Positions 31,211 to 33,205 of a DNA stretch of 33,205 bases are shown piece by piece. The DNA is taken from positions 1 through 33,205 of the forward strand of contig NZ_JACBGE010000036.1 in the NCBI RefSeq assembly GCF_021401345.1, written 5' to 3'. The translations under genes and the position numbers were made by a program. Each line of letters opens with the position of its first letter. The first letter of the stretch is position 1. Under the pieces are notes generated by a model, which saw nothing but the letters and a program-made list of their open reading frames with translations, ran no database searches and was not told the origin of the DNA. The stretch is from Hydrogenophaga sp. NFH-34. GTDB lineage: Bacteria > Pseudomonadota > Gammaproteobacteria > Burkholderiales > Burkholderiaceae_C.

Positions 31211-32131
31211 TCAGACCTCACCGCGCTGGCTGTGCACCAGCTCGAACACCACCGAGCCCAGGTAGGTCTTGGTGATGGCGCCGCGTTGCCCGGTGTGGGC
31301 GGCCTCGGTCTCGACAAATTCCACGCCCAGCGCACGCAGGGCGCGCACCGCCGCCAGCACGTCGGGCACTCCCAGACCGATGCGCTGCAGCTTCTCGTCG
31401 ACGTCGTACACGTTCACCGGCGGCTCCACCAGTTGCAGCATGAAGCGCTGCGACGGGTCCAGCGCCGGGGTGCGCAGCAGCGTGCCCTTGGGCATGATGC
31501 CGAAACGCTGTTCGTCGGGAATGATCTCGGTGCCGAACAGCTCGTCGTAGAACGCGATCCAGTCGTTGCTGCGCTCGGGCCCGATGTACTGCACGACACC
31601 GAAGAAGTGGATCCCGGCCGTGGCCGGCGGGTGCTGGTCGACGGTGGGAATCGGCACGAAGTCCACGTCGTAGATCGAGAACTCCTTGTAGCGGTCGACA
31701 AAGTAGATGCGGCTGCCACCGGCCCCATGGATGGCCGGGATGTTCAGCTCCATCACTTCGGCGTGCGTCGGCACCGACCAGGCACCGCGTTCGATCACAT
31801 AGTGGTAGGCCGCACGGGCGTCGCGCACGCGCAGCGCCATGGCAGAAATCGAGGGCACGTCGCTGCCGTGGCTGGCGCCCTGCGCGTCGTTGGGGTGGGC
31901 GTTGACAACGATGTTGAGCGCGCCCTGCCGGTAGAGCAGGATCTCGCGCGAGCGGTGCCGCGCCACCGGGCGAAAGCCCATCATCTCCAGCACCTGGCCC
32001 AAGGCCTGGGGCTGGGTCGTCGCATATTCGATGAACTCGATGCCGTCCAGCCCGAGCGGGTTGGCCGCATCGCTGAACGACGCCTGCAGCGGCTCGCGGT
32101 CGGTGGCGGTGTTGAGCAGCAGATCACTCAT
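31211..32131 (-). CDS. VOC-family, 4-hydroxyphenylpyruvate-dioxygenase-like protein (QuiC C-terminal-like)
   Basis: 306 aa from the ATG at 32131. Two VOC repeats: about 27-150 (GLDGIEFIEYATTQPQAL) and about 170-300 (AGIHFFGVVQYIG). In HPPD the iron ligands are two His and one Glu. Here His175 (IHFFG) and Glu297 (VVFELV) are present, but the second His, in QHxAL of HPPD, is Arg250 (LQRIGL). A working iron site is therefore doubtful, and a structural or regulatory partner of the TIM-barrel protein is more likely. It is first in the leftward pair, divergent from the PcaR/PobR-type regulator, with a palindromic operator in between. Confidence 0.88.
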   Translation of the reverse strand: MSDLLLNTATDREPLQASFSDAANPLGLDGIEFIEYATTQPQALGQVLEMMGFRPVARHRSREILLYRQGALNIVVNAHPNDAQGASHGSDVPSISAMALRVRDARAAYHYVIERGAWSVPTHAEVMELNIPAIHGAGGSRIYFVDRYKEFSIYDVDFVPIPTVDQHPPATAGIHFFGVVQYIGPERSNDWIAFYDELFGTEIIPDEQRFGIMPKGTLLRTPALDPSQRFMLQLVEPPVNVYDVDEKLQRIGLGVPDVLAAVRALRALGVEFVETEAAHTGQRGAITKTYLGSVVFELVHSQRGEV

Positions 32132-32238
32132 GTTCCAGTCTCCAAGGGTTGCGGGCACGGCCACGCCGGGTGCCGCGCCGATGCCACCCGACACTGTAGG
32201 GGTGCAAAGGGCGGTGATTCTTCCAGGCCGGCGCAAGT

Positions 32239-32276
32239 CGTTCGATAATCGAACGGTGTCCCGCGTTGATCGCACG
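32239..32276. promoter_or_regulatory. PcaU/PobR-type operator between the VOC gene and IclR no. 3
   Basis: CGTTCGATAATCGAACG (32239-32255) is a perfect palindrome with one central base. ATCGAACG (32248-32255) is repeated as ATCGCACG at 32269-32276, 21 bp later. Palindrome plus third half-site two helical turns away is the known plan of PcaU/PobR sites in Acinetobacter. It lies in the 163-bp divergent promoter. Confidence 0.7.
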
Positions 32277-32294
32277 TAATCAGGGTTATTTTCC

Positions 32295-33083
32295 ATGCCA
32301 CTGAACCTGCCTGCCCACCACACGCCGCCGCTGGAGAAGCGCGACTGGATCGCCGGTCTCGAAAAAGGCCTGGTCGTGATCGAGGCCTTCGACGACCAGC
32401 ACCCGCGCCTGACCGCGAGCCAGGCCGGCACGCGCTGCGGCCTCACCCGCACCGCCGCCCGGCGCTACCTGCTGACCCTGGCGCACCTGGGCTATGTCGG
32501 CACCGACGGCAAGCTGTTCTGGCTCACGCCGCGCATCCTGCGGCTGGGCCACGCCTACCTCGAATCGGCGCGGCTGCCGCGCCTGGTGCAACCCTTCCTG
32601 CAGCGCATCGCGGGGGGCACGCAGGAAATCGCCTACCTGGGCGTGATCGACGGCGACGACGCGGTCTACATCGCGCGCAGCGGTTCGCAGCGTCACATGT
32701 ACGCCGGCTACATGCTGGGGTCGCGCGTGCCGGCGCAGGTCACGGCGGCGGGCATGGCCATCCTCTCGGCCGTGGACGAAGCCGCTTCGGACACCTGGCT
32801 GGCGCAGCACACGCTGCGGGCCTTCACCTCGTTCACGGTGTCCAGCAAGGACGCGCTGCGCGAAGAGCTCCAGCGCAACCGCCGCCGGGGCTGGGCGCTG
32901 TCGGAGCAGCAGCTCGAACTGAACCACCGGGGCATCGCGGTGCCCCTGCTGGACCGCAACAACGAGGTGCACGGCGCGATCAGCATCACCATGCCGATCA
33001 ACCAGGAAACCAGCGACGACGCGGTCAAGCGCGTGCTGCCGGTGCTGCAGGAAGCGGCGCGCGGACTGCGCAACCTGATCTAG
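32295..33083 (+). CDS. IclR-family regulator, PcaR/PcaU/PobR type (IclR no. 3)
   Basis: 262 aa, full length for this subgroup. It has the group's signature RDWIAGLEKGLVVIEAF (about 16-32), the helix-turn-helix LTASQAGTRCGLTRTAARRY (about 39-58) with LGYVGTDGKLFWLTPRILRLG, and the effector domain from about 90. Regulators of this subgroup respond to protocatechuate, beta-ketoadipate or 4-hydroxybenzoate. The DNA around it carries the matching palindromic operator. It is divergent from the QuiC-like pair and probably controls it. Its natural TAG stop lies inside the CTAG abutting the IS element; the protein end looks complete. Confidence 0.95.
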   Translation: MPLNLPAHHTPPLEKRDWIAGLEKGLVVIEAFDDQHPRLTASQAGTRCGLTRTAARRYLLTLAHLGYVGTDGKLFWLTPRILRLGHAYLESARLPRLVQPFLQRIAGGTQEIAYLGVIDGDDAVYIARSGSQRHMYAGYMLGSRVPAQVTAAGMAILSAVDEAASDTWLAQHTLRAFTSFTVSSKDALREELQRNRRRGWALSEQQLELNHRGIAVPLLDRNNEVHGAISITMPINQETSDDAVKRVLPVLQEAARGLRNLI

Positions 33084-33205
33084 CTGTTGAGTTGCAATAG
33101 GTTGTTCCCGGAGAGCCGGGATGCTGGAGGCTTGTAGCCCAGTGCCGAGTGAGGCCTGCGGGCGTTGTAGTAGGCCAGGAAGGATGGCAGCCAAGCGGTG
33201 CGTTC
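33080..33205 (-). CDS. IS481-family transposase, C-terminal 41 residues (runs off right edge)
   Basis: Read on the minus strand, the frame is open from 33205 to the TAG at 33082-33080. It gives WLPSFLAYYNARRPHSALGY then KPPASRL, the C-terminal end of DDE integrase-type transposases (the N-x-x-R-P-H-x-x-L signature). The final TAG comes from the CTAG that borders the element, shared with the IclR stop on the other strand. The rest of the gene is outside the window, so intactness cannot be judged. Confidence 0.9.
   Translation of the reverse strand, partial: ERTAWLPSFLAYYNARRPHSALGYKPPASRLSGNNLLQLNS
33085..33205. mobile_element. End of an IS481-family insertion sequence
   Basis: The terminal sequence starts TGTTGAGTTGCAATAGGTTG at 33085. 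Its CAATAGGTTGT core (33095-33105) equals that of the Bordetella pertussis IS481 terminus as I recall it. TCTAGC (33079-33084) next to it fits the NCTAGN target duplicated by IS481-type elements. The other end is outside the window. Confidence 0.85.

Noticed and set aside
31211..32131. True 4-hydroxyphenylpyruvate dioxygenase
   Set aside because: One of the two iron-binding His is Arg250 and the context is QuiC-like, not tyrosine catabolism.
32295..33083. IclR no. 3 truncated by the insertion sequence
   Set aside because: 262 residues and a normal-looking C-terminus match the PcaR/PobR subgroup; the stop appears natural, coinciding with the CTAG target.
1..33205. tRNA, rRNA, CRISPR array, riboswitch, prophage or replication origin
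   Set aside because: No cloverleaf, regular spaced repeats, known aptamer pattern, phage genes or DnaA-box cluster could be recognised by reading.

Overview
The window is a GC-rich chromosomal segment that looks like Burkholderiales, most likely Comamonadaceae (Hydrogenophaga/Polaromonas/Variovorax type). The signs are strong GC3 codon bias, tctC ('Bug' family) and DctP-type solute-binding proteins, and GC-rich hairpin repeats between genes. No tRNA, rRNA, CRISPR or phage genes were seen. It is a densely packed catabolic region of 31 CDS calls, two of them cut by the window edges.

Layout. 1-448: 5' part of an SDR dehydrogenase (-), divergent from an AraC/PobR-like regulator (+). 1530-7313 (-): aroE-like gene, KstD-like flavoprotein, then a complete tripartite tricarboxylate transporter tctC-tctB-tctA. 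7441-12664 (+): Gfo/Idh/MocA oxidoreductase, IclR regulator, second KstD-like flavoprotein, NIPSNAP protein, TIM-barrel isomerase/dehydratase. 12902-16492 (+): acyl-CoA dehydrogenase, CoA-transferase, TetR regulator. 16661-23107 (+): TRAP transporter dctP-dctQ-dctM, HSL-type esterase, type II dehydroquinate dehydratase (aroQ), second aroE-like gene, EamA permease. 23166-25348 (-): second, divergent aroQ-like gene, an orphan dctP, and an unrecognised protein; IclR no. 2 is divergent at 25476. 26283-30281: LysR divergent from azoreductase, then pirin and a YegD-type Hsp70. 30298-32131 (-): TIM-barrel dehydroshikimate-dehydratase-like and VOC/HPPD-like genes, a split QuiC-like pair, divergent from a PcaR/PobR-type IclR regulator. 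The right edge is the end of an IS481-family element.

How it may work together. Three uptake routes for carboxylates (TTT, TRAP, plus an orphan TRAP binding protein) surround a duplicated set of quinate/shikimate-type enzymes: two AroE-like dehydrogenases, two AroQ dehydratases and two metal-dependent TIM barrels. There are also two 3-ketosteroid-dehydrogenase-like flavoproteins able in principle to desaturate cyclic ketones, and a CoA-transferase with an acyl-CoA dehydrogenase. Both AroE-like proteins and one AroQ have changed substrate-binding residues, so the substrate is probably not quinate or shikimate itself. My working inference is an aromatising pathway for hydroxylated or oxidised alicyclic carboxylic acids, ending in a hydroxybenzoate or protocatechuate. 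Three intergenic sites share a palindrome-plus-direct-repeat design with 21-bp spacing, like PcaU/PobR-type operators. They may tie the dispersed operons into one regulon under the IclR protein at 32295.
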